64,000 nt of DNA from Pseudomonadota bacterium. Lineage in GTDB: Bacteria; Pseudomonadota; Gammaproteobacteria; Xanthomonadales; Ahniellaceae. The translations under genes were made by a program, and so were the position numbers. The notes beneath the pieces are model-generated. The model saw only the letters and a program-made list of their open reading frames with translations. It had not been told where the DNA came from and made no database searches. Location: assembly GCA_022843465.1 (NCBI GenBank), contig JALHNO010000008.1, positions 57,688-121,687 on the forward strand, given 5' to 3'. The first letter of the stretch is position 1; every line of letters begins with the position of its first letter. Below are positions 17,882 to 25,768 of the stretch, piece after piece.

Positions 17882-20344
17882 CTATTCGAAGCCGTTGGCA
17901 AATATTCCCTGGATCAGGCTGATCTGCCGGGTCGGGCAGGCGATGCTGGAACCGGCCCCGGTGTTGCCATTGTCATCGCAGTTGATCGTCAATGTGGTCG
18001 TGGTGGTGGCGCCATTGGGGTTGAAGTTGACCCGCTGGTTATTGAAGAAATTGCCAAACGCGGTGACCGTGCCGAGCAGGGTCAGGGTGGCGCTGTTGTT
18101 GCCGCTGACCACGGTGACGCTGTCGATATTGGACGAGGACAGCAGGCCCTGGTTGACCGACATCACCACATCCAGATTGCCATTGCCCGAATCGATATCG
18201 CCGATCACGATGCCGGCAATCGGCGTTGTGCCGGTGGCGGCGACGGTCTGGGTCGAAGGCGCAGAGAGCGTCGGGCCATCGTTGACCGCGATGAAATTGA
18301 TCAGGCGTGCATCGACATCGCTCTGCGTGCCGCCACTGCCGGTGGCACCGCCATCGCTGCTGGTTACGGTCAGCGAAACCGATGTGGTGTTGTTGCTGGC
18401 CGGAACATAGCTGGGGCGGTTGCTGACATTGCCGAGGTAGCTGTTGAGATTGCTCAGGGTGCCACTCAGGGTGAGCGAATTGCTGGTGCTGCCACTGACC
18501 GTGACCCCTCCGGCATTGCTGGCGGTGAAGCTGCCCTGGCCGCCGGGCACCGACAGATTGACGCTCATGCTGGCCGCGGCCACATCGACATCGGCGACCG
18601 AGATGCCGGCGAGACTGGTGGTGGTGTCCTCGGTGACGGTAAAGCTCGAGGGCAGGGTATTGACCGGCGGATCATTCACCGCACTGATATTGAGCACACT
18701 GGTCTCGTTGTCGGTCAGCGCGCCACCCGTGCCGGAATTGCCATTGTCGGTAATGAAGATGCCGAGGTTGACCATGCCGGTCGCGTTCGCGGCCGGCGTG
18801 TAATCGGGGTTGCTGGCATTGCTGGCAAACCAGGCATTGAGATTCGCCAGGGTGCCACTGACCTGGAGGGTAGCCGTGCCCGAACCTGAAACAATGCTGA
18901 CCCCACCACTTGCGGAAGCGGCAATCGTGCCGTTGCCGCCTGGCACGCTCAAGGTCACATTGAGCACCCCGGTGCCGGCATCGGGGTCGGTGAACGATAT
19001 GCCGCTGAGGCTGGTTGCGGTGTCTTCGACTACGGCGATGCTTGCCGGCCGAATAATATTCGGCGCCACATTCGGAGCCGCCGCGGATGGATAAACAAAT
19101 GCCAAGGCAGCCCGATCATCCGGCATCAAGGCCGCTCCACGTCCATCGTTGAAGGCGGAAGCGCGCATGGTGGCTACTTGTTCGGCCGGCGTCGCAGTGG
19201 CACAACTCCCGGATTCCGCATCTCCACAGGAATGCGCCAGACCAACAACGTGGCCCATCTCGTGCACCATGACCTCAGCGCCCGCCCTTCCAGAATCAAG
19301 ATCGAAATAGCAACCTGCGCCATTCTGAATCTCGATCCGGCCTTCGAACGCTGGGTGGTAGGGCTGACCATTCGAGTTGGTCGTCGAAGTCAGATAGCAG
19401 GGCCCGCCAAGCGCAAGGACACCACCGACTCCGCAGTTGAAACTACCGGGAATTGAATTTAGCGGATCATTCCAAAGCACGGCATGTCCATCGGACGTGC
19501 CATCGTTGCAGTGTGTATCGGGACTTCCGATTGTTCCACCCGCATGGGCAACAGTCAGCATGCTTCCGGCGTCATTGGTCAAGGCATTTGCAGCCTGCGT
19601 AATCATCGCGAACTCGTCCTGGACCATGCCGGTCTGTCCGGCAGACGTCGATACCCAGGTCAAATTGGTGCTGGTGTCAAACTGAAACCAGCGGATCGGG
19701 ATGGTGTCAGTGTCCCGAAGCAGATTGAATTTGGCCGAGCGGATTTCATTCTCGGGAAGCGCAACAAGATAGTCAGGCTCTTTCTGCGCGATCGAAACCT
19801 TCGATGCGCTTCGCAGCCAACGGGTGAACTTCCTTGCGTCGCGCGCAGCGTGGTACTTGCCATTGAGCCCATCGCCTAAGTCGGAACCTTCTTCCAGTGC
19901 GCGCACATAGAACTGTTGGTCGCCAAGGGTGACTTCGAAAAACAGGCCAAGTGTCAGTTGCTCGGCCTGCAACAAGCCGTCCGCTCTCTGTTCCGCAAAC
20001 AAGAGGATTGAGTCCCCCTTTCGAAGCCTAGGAATCCCGGAAGCAATCTGGCCAATGCCTGAGGAGATCTCACCGCCGGGGAGCGCAAGTTGCGCGATCC
20101 GCGGCATTGGCGCGCCCTTCAGCTGATCTGTAATTTCCAATGCATAAGAGGTTTCGATGCCTGAAGGGCCCCGCACTGAGGCGAAGCGTTCGGTGACCTT
20201 GGCCTTGATGACCAGGGGCGATGCGGCGAGCAGGTCGCGATCCGACATCATCACGTAGCTCAGGGCCACCGCTGTCCTCGGCGCAAAGCCCAACACCAGC
20301 GACGTAGCCAAGATGAGGTAGAAAACCCTAGTGCTTGAGACCAT
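17882..20344 (-). CDS. Secreted matrixin-like zinc metalloprotease with cadherin-like repeats and a GFE tail
   Basis: An 820-residue exported protein. The signal peptide is about residues 1-27. A metalloprotease domain carries the zinc motif HEMGHVVGLAHSCGD near residue 360 (HExxHxxGxxH, matrixin/metzincin type). Two clear and one degenerate immunoglobulin-like repeats of about 115 residues follow (NDPPVNTLPSSFTVTEDTTT and similar). The protein ends SLIQGIFANGFE, much like the beta-helix protein at 25769-27343. The ATG at 20344 has CGGAG seven bases upstream; a TTG at 20362 is less likely. The protease half (roughly 19.1-20.3 kb) looks less GC-biased in codon use than the repeat half, suggesting a fusion of parts with different histories. 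Confidence 0.85.
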   Translation of the reverse strand: MVSSTRVFYLILATSLVLGFAPRTAVALSYVMMSDRDLLAASPLVIKAKVTERFASVRGPSGIETSYALEITDQLKGAPMPRIAQLALPGGEISSGIGQIASGIPRLRKGDSILLFAEQRADGLLQAEQLTLGLFFEVTLGDQQFYVRALEEGSDLGDGLNGKYHAARDARKFTRWLRSASKVSIAQKEPDYLVALPENEIRSAKFNLLRDTDTIPIRWFQFDTSTNLTWVSTSAGQTGMVQDEFAMITQAANALTNDAGSMLTVAHAGGTIGSPDTHCNDGTSDGHAVLWNDPLNSIPGSFNCGVGGVLALGGPCYLTSTTNSNGQPYHPAFEGRIEIQNGAGCYFDLDSGRAGAEVMVHEMGHVVGLAHSCGDAESGSCATATPAEQVATMRASAFNDGRGAALMPDDRAALAFVYPSAAAPNVAPNIIRPASIAVVEDTATSLSGISFTDPDAGTGVLNVTLSVPGGNGTIAASASGGVSIVSGSGTATLQVSGTLANLNAWFASNASNPDYTPAANATGMVNLGIFITDNGNSGTGGALTDNETSVLNISAVNDPPVNTLPSSFTVTEDTTTSLAGISVADVDVAAASMSVNLSVPGGQGSFTASNAGGVTVSGSTSNSLTLSGTLSNLNSYLGNVSNRPSYVPASNNTTSVSLTVTSSDGGATGSGGTQSDVDARLINFIAVNDGPTLSAPSTQTVAATGTTPIAGIVIGDIDSGNGNLDVVMSVNQGLLSSSNIDSVTVVSGNNSATLTLLGTVTAFGNFFNNQRVNFNPNGATTTTTLTINCDDNGNTGAGSSIACPTRQISLIQGIFANGFE

Positions 20345-20358
20345 GGAGGTGCTCCGGA

Positions 20359-20559
20359 TCAAAGATCTGACCGAAGCCGAATAGGCTTCGTCACAATCGA
20401 CTCGACTTCGTTCGGCAACACATTCAGCGCTATGCGATCACCTACGCGCGCTGCGAGCAGCTGGTCGACGGTTTCACGATTCAGTTCGACGGCGGCGGCC
20501 GGCACGACAAGCGCCACAAGGCAAAAGCCAATGCCGGCGGCTACGGATTTGAGCAACAT
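20359..20559 (-). CDS. Small exported protein, possibly a truncated propeptide
   Basis: A 66-residue ORF with a clear signal peptide (MLLKSVAAGIGFCLVALVVPAAA) followed by 43 residues (ELNRETVDQLLAARVGDRIALN). Its stop lies 14 bp before the start of the metalloprotease gene on the same strand, so they are probably co-transcribed. The mature part resembles the first strands of N-terminal regions seen in secreted peptidases, and it may be a propeptide-like fragment split from a once longer gene. That is inference; no family is recognised. Confidence 0.6.
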   Translation of the reverse strand: MLLKSVAAGIGFCLVALVVPAAAVELNRETVDQLLAARVGDRIALNVLPNEVESIVTKPIRLRSDL

Positions 20560-20740
20560 GGTGCATCCCGCTGTTTACATGCTGAGCCCAGTGTAAATCC
20601 GATCGTCAGGATCACCGATACCGCTGGTTCACGATTTCGCGCTTTGGTCGGTGAATGGTCCGGTGCCGAGGGGCTCCGAGCCTCGGCTTACCCGGCTTTC
20701 ACGCCGACGTGACATTCCTCCACGGGACTGAAGATCAAGG

Positions 20741-21538
20741 GCAGCGGGGCTCGCCCCATAGGCGTCAGTCTGTTTTCCCGGCGAATGATTGCCCTGTCCA
20801 ACGCGCAGCTGTCTATCTCCGGCATTGGTTTGCTTTCGCCCCGAAGGGGCACATCAATTCAGCCCAGGGCAACGCCCTGGGTAGGCCGGCAGATCATCCC
20901 GAAGCCCTGAAAGGGCGATTCAGTCCCACACGTTGCGTTCGTCAAACGCGACGCCATGCCGTTCAAGAAGTGCACGGATTTCGTCCTCGAACGTCCTGAC
21001 GCGATGATGCGCAGGCTGCCTCGCAAACGTAGCGATGCACCGGTGTCAGGTTTGATGCGGACACGGAAGCGGCGCCATTGCCGGCCTGCCACGCGGGGCC
21101 AGCAAAATCCGGTCCTGGCGTCTTGCTCCATTTTGACGAAGCCTGCTTCAGCTGTTTCACCCACGTTCTCGGTGCCACGGTACGCCCGAGCGCAAGGGGC
21201 TGAACGTGATCGGCCACCGGGTTGATCAGCACTGCCGGACAACCGAGGTATTTCAATACCGCAGCGAGATATGCGGTTACCGGATCACGTACCCTCCCTG
21301 CAACCAAGGTACACCGTTCTTTTTGCCGAGTACCATAATGCACATGCAAACGCGCCAGCGATTGAGACATCGAATTGAGTCGCCCTTTCAGGGCTGTTCG
21401 GGTGACGCGCGACCATACCCAGGGCGTTGCCCTGGGCTGAATTGATGTGCCCCTTCGGGGCGTAAGTCCTGGTGTGCCGGGCCAAAATTAAGGAACCAGC
21501 CGAATAGGTTAAGGCCTATGGGGCAAGCCCCGCTGCCA
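20741..21538. mobile_element. Decayed IS200/IS605-like REP-transposase unit with nested inverted repeats
   Basis: A transposase remnant (20920-21370) lies between two layers of inverted repeats. The inner pair is 20837-20921 against 21374-21462: hairpin-bearing units with CCCCGAAGGGGCACATCAAT, AGCCCAGGGCAACGCCCTGG and a CGCCCTTTCAGGGC-like stem. The outer pair is 20741-20763 against 21516-21538 (GGCAGCGGGGCTCGCCCCAT and its inverse). REP hairpins on both sides of a Y1 transposase gene is the known arrangement of REP-associated transposons. Flanking sequence out to 20560 and 21608 shows no gene. Confidence 0.75.
20920..21370 (-). pseudogene. IS200/IS605-family (Y1) transposase remnant
   Basis: From the ATG at 21370, codons for MSQSLARLHVH, AGRVRDPVTAYLAAVLKYLG, RTWVKQLKQASSKW and PDFAGPAWQAGNGA match small IS200-like transposases. 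After about residue 120 the frame breaks. The expected ending RTFEDEIRALLERHGV and FDERNVWD-stop lies in another frame, ending at 20920. The catalytic histidine pair expected as DHVHLL reads DHVQPL, and residues are missing after LHVH. So it is frameshifted and has lost catalytic residues, and cannot be active. Confidence 0.8.
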
Positions 21539-21608
21539 TGGGTTTTCGTTGGTTGTTCGCGAAGATCAAGGGCAGCGCGGTAGGCCAAGCTCTTATACGC
21601 TGGCTTTT

Positions 21609-21710
21609 CTGTAGGGCATCTCTGCGAGATGCCGTCTTGAAGTCGCCGCAGCGTTGAGATGGCATCTCACAGAGATGCCCTACAGGTCCAGGCAGTCAGC
21701 GCGGCAAGCC
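21609..21710. repeat. CTGTAGGGCATCTC palindrome, copy 1
   Basis: A 78-bp interrupted palindrome runs from CTGTAGGGCATCTCTGCG to CACAGAGATGCCCTACAG (21609-21686). It is followed by a tail (GTCCAGGCAGTCAGCG onward) that is also shared with the second copy at 39373-39479. It lies between the transposase remnant and a small secreted-protein gene. Confidence 0.85.
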
Positions 21711-21882
21711 ACGCTACAACCGCAACGGCAAACTGACGGCAGTTTTTCCCGTTTTGTCCACGCCGAGCCCAGATCATCCCGGCATTTTTCTGGAGCGCGG
21801 CGGTATCGGTGCCTAGCATGGCGCAGCGTCGTCTTTGCCGCGGCAAGGTCGGCGCACCCCTTACTCATGCAGGAATGAAAAG

Positions 21883-22194
21883 ATGAATCGCACAACCCTA
21901 CTTGGTCTCTTCACAGCCGTGACCTTGCTGGCCGCCTCGGTGGCCGGTGCCGCTCAGATCGGCGGCCCGATCGGTCCGCGTGACCCGGGTCCGACCGAGT
22001 CGTACACGGCGCGCACCTACTACAAGATCGTGATCATCCCGGGTACCGCGGCCAACAACTGGACGCCGACGGTGGTGCATTCGTCGATCTCCAGCACCAC
22101 CAGCGAGGCCGGTTGCGCCAGTGCGTATGCCGCGCACCAGGCGTACATCAGCAGCCACGGCTATATCTACAGCAACTACCGCACCTGCAACTGA
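21883..22194 (+). CDS. Small secreted protein, unknown function
   Basis: A 103-residue protein with a signal peptide (about 1-23, ending SVAGAA). The mature chain of about 80 residues is rich in Thr, Ser, Tyr and Ala and has two Cys (EAGCASAYAAHQAY and the final TCN) that could form one disulphide. AGGA lies eight bases before the ATG at 21883, and the frame starting at 21835 is an unsupported extension. I do not recognise a family. The gene stands alone between repeats and a 346-bp gap. Confidence 0.7.
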   Translation: MNRTTLLGLFTAVTLLAASVAGAAQIGGPIGPRDPGPTESYTARTYYKIVIIPGTAANNWTPTVVHSSISSTTSEAGCASAYAAHQAYISSHGYIYSNYRTCN

Positions 22195-22540
22195 AGGCGG
22201 GCGCGAGCTGATCTTGACCCGGTTCCACATGCGATCCAGGCCGGATCGTGTGTGGGGCCCGGGCACTTGACCCCTGGCATGCTCAAGACTAGCCTGCTCG
22301 CTGTTCGTCCCGGGGGACGGACAGCCGCATGGGTTCATCGCCCTTGCGCATGCGTGCCGAGACTTTTCGCCTGCCCGATGCTCTTGATCCGGTGCTGGCC
22401 CGAGTACATCGACGATGTGGAGCGTGCCCCGTGAACGTGAATCCGTCCTGGTTTGTCCTTGCCACTTGCACCACTCCTCTGCCGGCAGCCATTGCCGCTG
22501 ATCGCCTGCGCCATGATCGGCAAGCGAAGGGAGTCGTCTG
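22195..22540. other. Intergenic stretch without a recognisable gene
   Basis: These 346 bases separate the small secreted protein from the EEP-family gene. Open frames here are short, on both strands, and lack family features. GGGAG just before 22541 is the ribosome binding site of the next gene. No convincing promoter or hairpin with a T-run was seen. Confidence 0.5.
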
Positions 22541-23605
22541 ATGCCCTACTACTATCCTCTGCTGCGACTGACCAAGGCGCAACGCAAACCGATCGTGTCC
22601 GGTCTGCAGCGCCTGCGCGCCGGCTTTCGCAAGCCGATCACGCCGGCCTCGATTGCGCCGATTCCGGCGCGCAACCTGCGCAACAATCTGCTGATCGCCA
22701 CCTGGAATATCCGTGAGTTCGATTCCGGCAAGGGCGGTCGTCGCCTCGACGAATCGATCTACTACATCGCCGAGATCATCGACCAGTTCGATCTGGTCGC
22801 CGTGCAGGAGGTGCGCGACGACCTGTTCGCGCTGCAGCGGCTGATGGATGCGCTCGGCAAACACTGGCAGTACATCTGCACCGACGTCACCCTGGGCGCG
22901 CAGGGCAATGGCGAGCGCATGGCCTTCCTGTTCGATACCCGCAAGGTCAGTTTCGGTGGGCTGGCCGGCGAACTGGTGATTCCCGGCAACCTGTCGGCGG
23001 TGCAGTTCGCGCGCTCGCCCTTCATCACCAGCTGGAAGTGCGGCTGGGCCAAGTTCTCGCTGTGCACGGTCCACATCTACTACGGCAAGTCGGTGCCCGA
23101 TGATCCGCAACGCGTCAAGGAAATCGGCCTGCTCGCCGACCTGCTCGGCAAACGCACACGTGCGCACACAGTCGATCGTGGCGGCACCAAGGTGAAGATC
23201 GAGGGCGAGAACATCGTCCTGCTCGGCGACTTCAATATCTTCGGACGCGACGACGTCACCATGCAGAAGCTGATCGAGGACGGCGTGTTCTCGATCTCGG
23301 ACGCTTTGCAGACGGTGCCTGGCAGCAATGTCGACAAGAAGAAACACTACGACCAGATCGCCTGCGGTGCCTACAAATTCCGCTTCGAGCCGACTGCCAA
23401 TGCCGGCATCTTCGATTTCTTCGAGTACGTGTTCCGCGATCAGGACGCTGCGCGCTTCGATGCCCTGCGCGGCAAGACCTCGTTCAAGCAATGGCGCACC
23501 CACCAGATGTCGGATCATCTGGTGATGTGGCAGGAGTTCAAGATCGATTTCGCTGATGAGTATCTGGTCGAGATCGCAGAAAAGGATCAGGTCAAGCCGG
23601 CGTAG
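22541..23605 (+). CDS. Endonuclease/exonuclease/phosphatase-family protein
   Basis: A 354-residue protein with the EEP (DNase I-like) fold. After about 45 residues come the family motifs in order: LLIATWNIREF (metal-binding Asn), LVAVQEVRDD (catalytic Glu), LCTVHIYYG, ENIVLLGDFNIF (Asp/Asn pair) and the final MSDHLVMW (Asp-His). All catalytic positions of the family are present. Members cleave phosphodiesters in DNA, RNA or phospholipids; which applies here cannot be told. There is no signal peptide, so it acts in the cytoplasm. Downstream lies a long repeat block without genes. Confidence 0.87.
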   Translation: MPYYYPLLRLTKAQRKPIVSGLQRLRAGFRKPITPASIAPIPARNLRNNLLIATWNIREFDSGKGGRRLDESIYYIAEIIDQFDLVAVQEVRDDLFALQRLMDALGKHWQYICTDVTLGAQGNGERMAFLFDTRKVSFGGLAGELVIPGNLSAVQFARSPFITSWKCGWAKFSLCTVHIYYGKSVPDDPQRVKEIGLLADLLGKRTRAHTVDRGGTKVKIEGENIVLLGDFNIFGRDDVTMQKLIEDGVFSISDALQTVPGSNVDKKKHYDQIACGAYKFRFEPTANAGIFDFFEYVFRDQDAARFDALRGKTSFKQWRTHQMSDHLVMWQEFKIDFADEYLVEIAEKDQVKPA

Positions 23606-23859
23606 CCGCGGCATTGAGGCTTGGCTGGCCTCGTGCCCAGGTGCCGTACTCCCGCTTGCGCTTTGCCCCCTTCGCCCGCTTGCGGGAGAACGTAGGTCGG
23701 GTCCCCGAAGGGAACCCGACGTCGCGGACTCGAAAGCCTCGGCAGTTTGCGGATTCTTCGAGCTCGTGACGAGGATCAAGTGCCAGCGTGCTGCGCCTGG
23801 GTCATCGCGATGCGATACCAAAGAGCTCTCACCCGCTTGCGCTTTGCCCCCTTCGCCCG
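23606..23859. other. Intergenic, start of the 2.1-kb repeat block
   Basis: No gene is seen. It contains two diverged copies of the CCCGCTTGCGGGAG hairpin family (near 23.68 and 23.86 kb) and a GGGTCCCCGAAGGGAACCC palindrome. Apparent open frames follow the repeats and also occur in the other copies. Confidence 0.6.
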
Positions 23860-24906
23860 CTTGCGGGAGAAGGGTCGGGGATGAGGGAGTCGCTGCGATG
23901 CCGTCTGCTCTACGGTTGCACCGTAGGATGTGCTGAGGTCGCAGGCCGAAGCGCATCAATTCCATCGGACTCGATATCGTTCGAACTGGTCGAACTTGCC
24001 ACGAAGATCGAGAGCCAGCTTGCTCCGCAAGCGCCGTCGCTGCGCGCCGACACAGAGCTTTCACTCGCTTACGCGAGCGAGTTACCTTTTCTTGCGTGGC
24101 CAAGAAAAGGTAACCCAAAAGAAGGCCACCCCACAGCGCCGCCCTCCAGGCATCCTGCCTTCCGGGTTCGTGCTCGGTGGCCGCGGTCGACGATTGCACG
24201 TCCCTGTGCAAGCGTCGACTGGCCGCATCCATGCGGCCACACTGCGTGCTGATCGCGACCACCGATCACCGGCGCAGAGGGGCCCCATTGAAGAGCGCGC
24301 GCTTCCTGCGCGCAGAAGCCAGAGCCAAACCCAAAGCCAAAGCCAAAGCCAAAGCCAAAGCCAAAGCCAAAGCCAAAGCCAAAGCCAAAGCCGAGATCCC
24401 GGCTGCCTTGCTCTGCTCCTGAGCTTCTGCGCGGGGAGCGCGCTTCTTTACCTAAGGGGCCCCTCAGCGCCGGTGATCGGTGGTCGCGATCAGCACGCAG
24501 TGTGGCCGCATGGATGCGGCCAGTCGGCGATCGCACAGGGATGTGCGCCCGCCGACCAGCGGCCACCGAGCACGTACCTGGAGGGCAGGATGCCCGGAAG
24601 GCGGCGCTGTGGGGTGGCCTTCTCTTTGGTTACTTTCTCTTGGCCACGCAAGAGAAAGTGACTCGCTCGCGTAAGCGAGTGAAAGCTCTGTGTCGGCGCG
24701 CAGCGATGACGCTTGCGCAGCAAGCTGGCTCTGGATCTTCGTGACGAGTTCGACAAGTTCGACGAGTTCGAACAGTACCGATCTTCCGCCAATTGATGCG
24801 CTTCGGCCTGCGGCCTCAGCACATCCTACGGTTCAATCGTAGAGCAGACGGCATCGCAACGTCGCCCTCATCCCCGGCCCTTCTCCCGCAAGCGGGCGAA
24901 GGGGGC
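23860..24906. repeat. Large imperfect inverted repeat, arms of about 430 bp
   Basis: The left arm (about 23860-24293) and right arm (about 24458-24906) are imperfect inverse copies. Landmarks pair in reverse order: GCCGTCTGCTCTACGG, the CATCCTACGG element, CGCTTACGCGAGCGAGT, AAGGCCACCCCACAGCGCCG, GGATGCCTGGAGG-like blocks and CCGATCACCGGCGC. The loop of about 165 bp holds a hexanucleotide repeat. Both arms are non-coding in appearance. The ends are estimated by eye, and small insertions and deletions are present. Confidence 0.8.
24331..24390. repeat. Hexanucleotide microsatellite (CCAAAG)x10
   Basis: Ten exact copies of CCAAAG fill 60 bases in the loop of the large inverted repeat, with a diverged unit on the 5' side. 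Lys-Ala or Phe-Gly dipeptide runs in the overlapping frames are translations of the repeat, not evidence of a protein. Confidence 0.97.
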
Positions 24907-24964
24907 AAAGCCAAAGCCGGAGCCGGAGCCATGATCCCGGCGGCTTTGCTCCGCTCCTGAGCTT

Positions 24965-25345
24965 CTGCGCGCCAGGAGCGCGCTTCTTTTCCCAGGGGCC
25001 CCTCAGCGCCGGTGATCGGTGGTCGCGATCAGCACGCAGTGCGGCCGCATGGATGCGGCCAGTCGGCGATCGCACAGGGCGAGGGCATGGATGCCCGAGG
25101 TAGAGCAACGCAGGAGCAGTTGCCGGATGTGCGCCCGCCGACCAGCGAGCACCGAGCACGAACCCGGAAGGCAGGATGCCTGGAGGGCGGCGCTGTGGGG
25201 TGGCCTTCTCTTTGGTTACTTTCTCTTGGCACGCAAGAGAAAGTGACTCGCTCGCGTAAGCGAGTGAAAGCTCTGTGGCATCGCAGAGCGATGACGCTTG
25301 CGCAGCAAGCTGGCTCTGGATCTTCGTGACAAGTGAGCGTTGTCG
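24965..25345. repeat. Third copy of the inverted-repeat arm, direct orientation
   Basis: About 380 bp in the same orientation as the right arm at 24458-24830, starting at the CAGCGCCGGTGATCGGTGG block. It runs through GGGGTGGCCTTCTC and the GCGTAAGCGAGTG block to GGATCTTCGTGAC. An insertion near 25080-25120 is absent from the other arms. Confidence 0.8.
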
Positions 25346-25352
25346 CAACGTC

Positions 25353-25690
25353 GCCCTCATCCCCGGCCCTTCTCCCGCAAGCGGGCGAAGGGGGCAAAGC
25401 TGCCCTCATCCCCGGCCCTTCTCCCGCAAGCGGGCGAAGGGGGCAGAGCTGCCCTCATCCCCGGCCCTTCTCCCGCAAGCGGGCGAAGGGGCAAAGCTGC
25501 CCTCATCCCCGGCCCTTCTCCCGCAAGCGGGCGAAGGGGGCAAAGCTGCCCTCATCCCCGGCCCTTCTCCCGCAAGCGGGCGAAGGGGGCAGCCCTCATC
25601 CCCGGCCCTTCTCCCGCAAGCGGGCGAAGGGGGCAGAGCTGCCCTCATCCCCGGCCCTTCTCCCGCAGGCGGGCGAAGGGAGCAAGGCGC
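25353..25690. repeat. Tandem array of seven REP hairpins, about 49-bp period
   Basis: GCCCTCATCCCCGGCCC recurs at 25353, 25402, 25451, 25499, 25548, 25592 and 25641 (spacings 49, 49, 48, 49, 44, 49). Each unit carries the CTCCCGCAAGCGGGCG hairpin and a short linker (AAAGCT or AGAGCT). Near-identity of units implies recent expansion. Single diverged copies occur near 23.86 and 24.87 kb. Confidence 0.96.
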
Positions 25691-25721
25691 CGGGCGCCAG
25701 ACCGACGCGCGCCATAGTGGA

Positions 25722-25755
25722 GCCGATGCGGTTCGCTGCGCTCACCACATCCTAC
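25722..25755. repeat. Single inverted GTAGGATG-type arm
   Basis: One arm of the REP family seen at 8.4, 11.1 and 11.8 kb, in inverse orientation and ending CACATCCTACG. It lies 13 bp from the stop codon of the beta-helix gene. Confidence 0.8.
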
Positions 25756-25768
25756 GTTGGCACGGCGT

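Noticed and set aside
22289..24262. 657-codon frame on the minus strand over the EEP gene and repeat block
   Set aside because: Half of it is antisense to the EEP gene and the rest reads repeat arms whose frames recur in other copies.
24177..24566. Lys-Ala and Phe-Gly repeat proteins
   Set aside because: They are translations of the (CCAAAG)x10 microsatellite in both directions, with no ribosome binding site or flanking domain.
25353..25690. CRISPR array
   Set aside because: Units are contiguous and almost identical with no unique spacers, each unit is a REP hairpin, and no cas gene is near.
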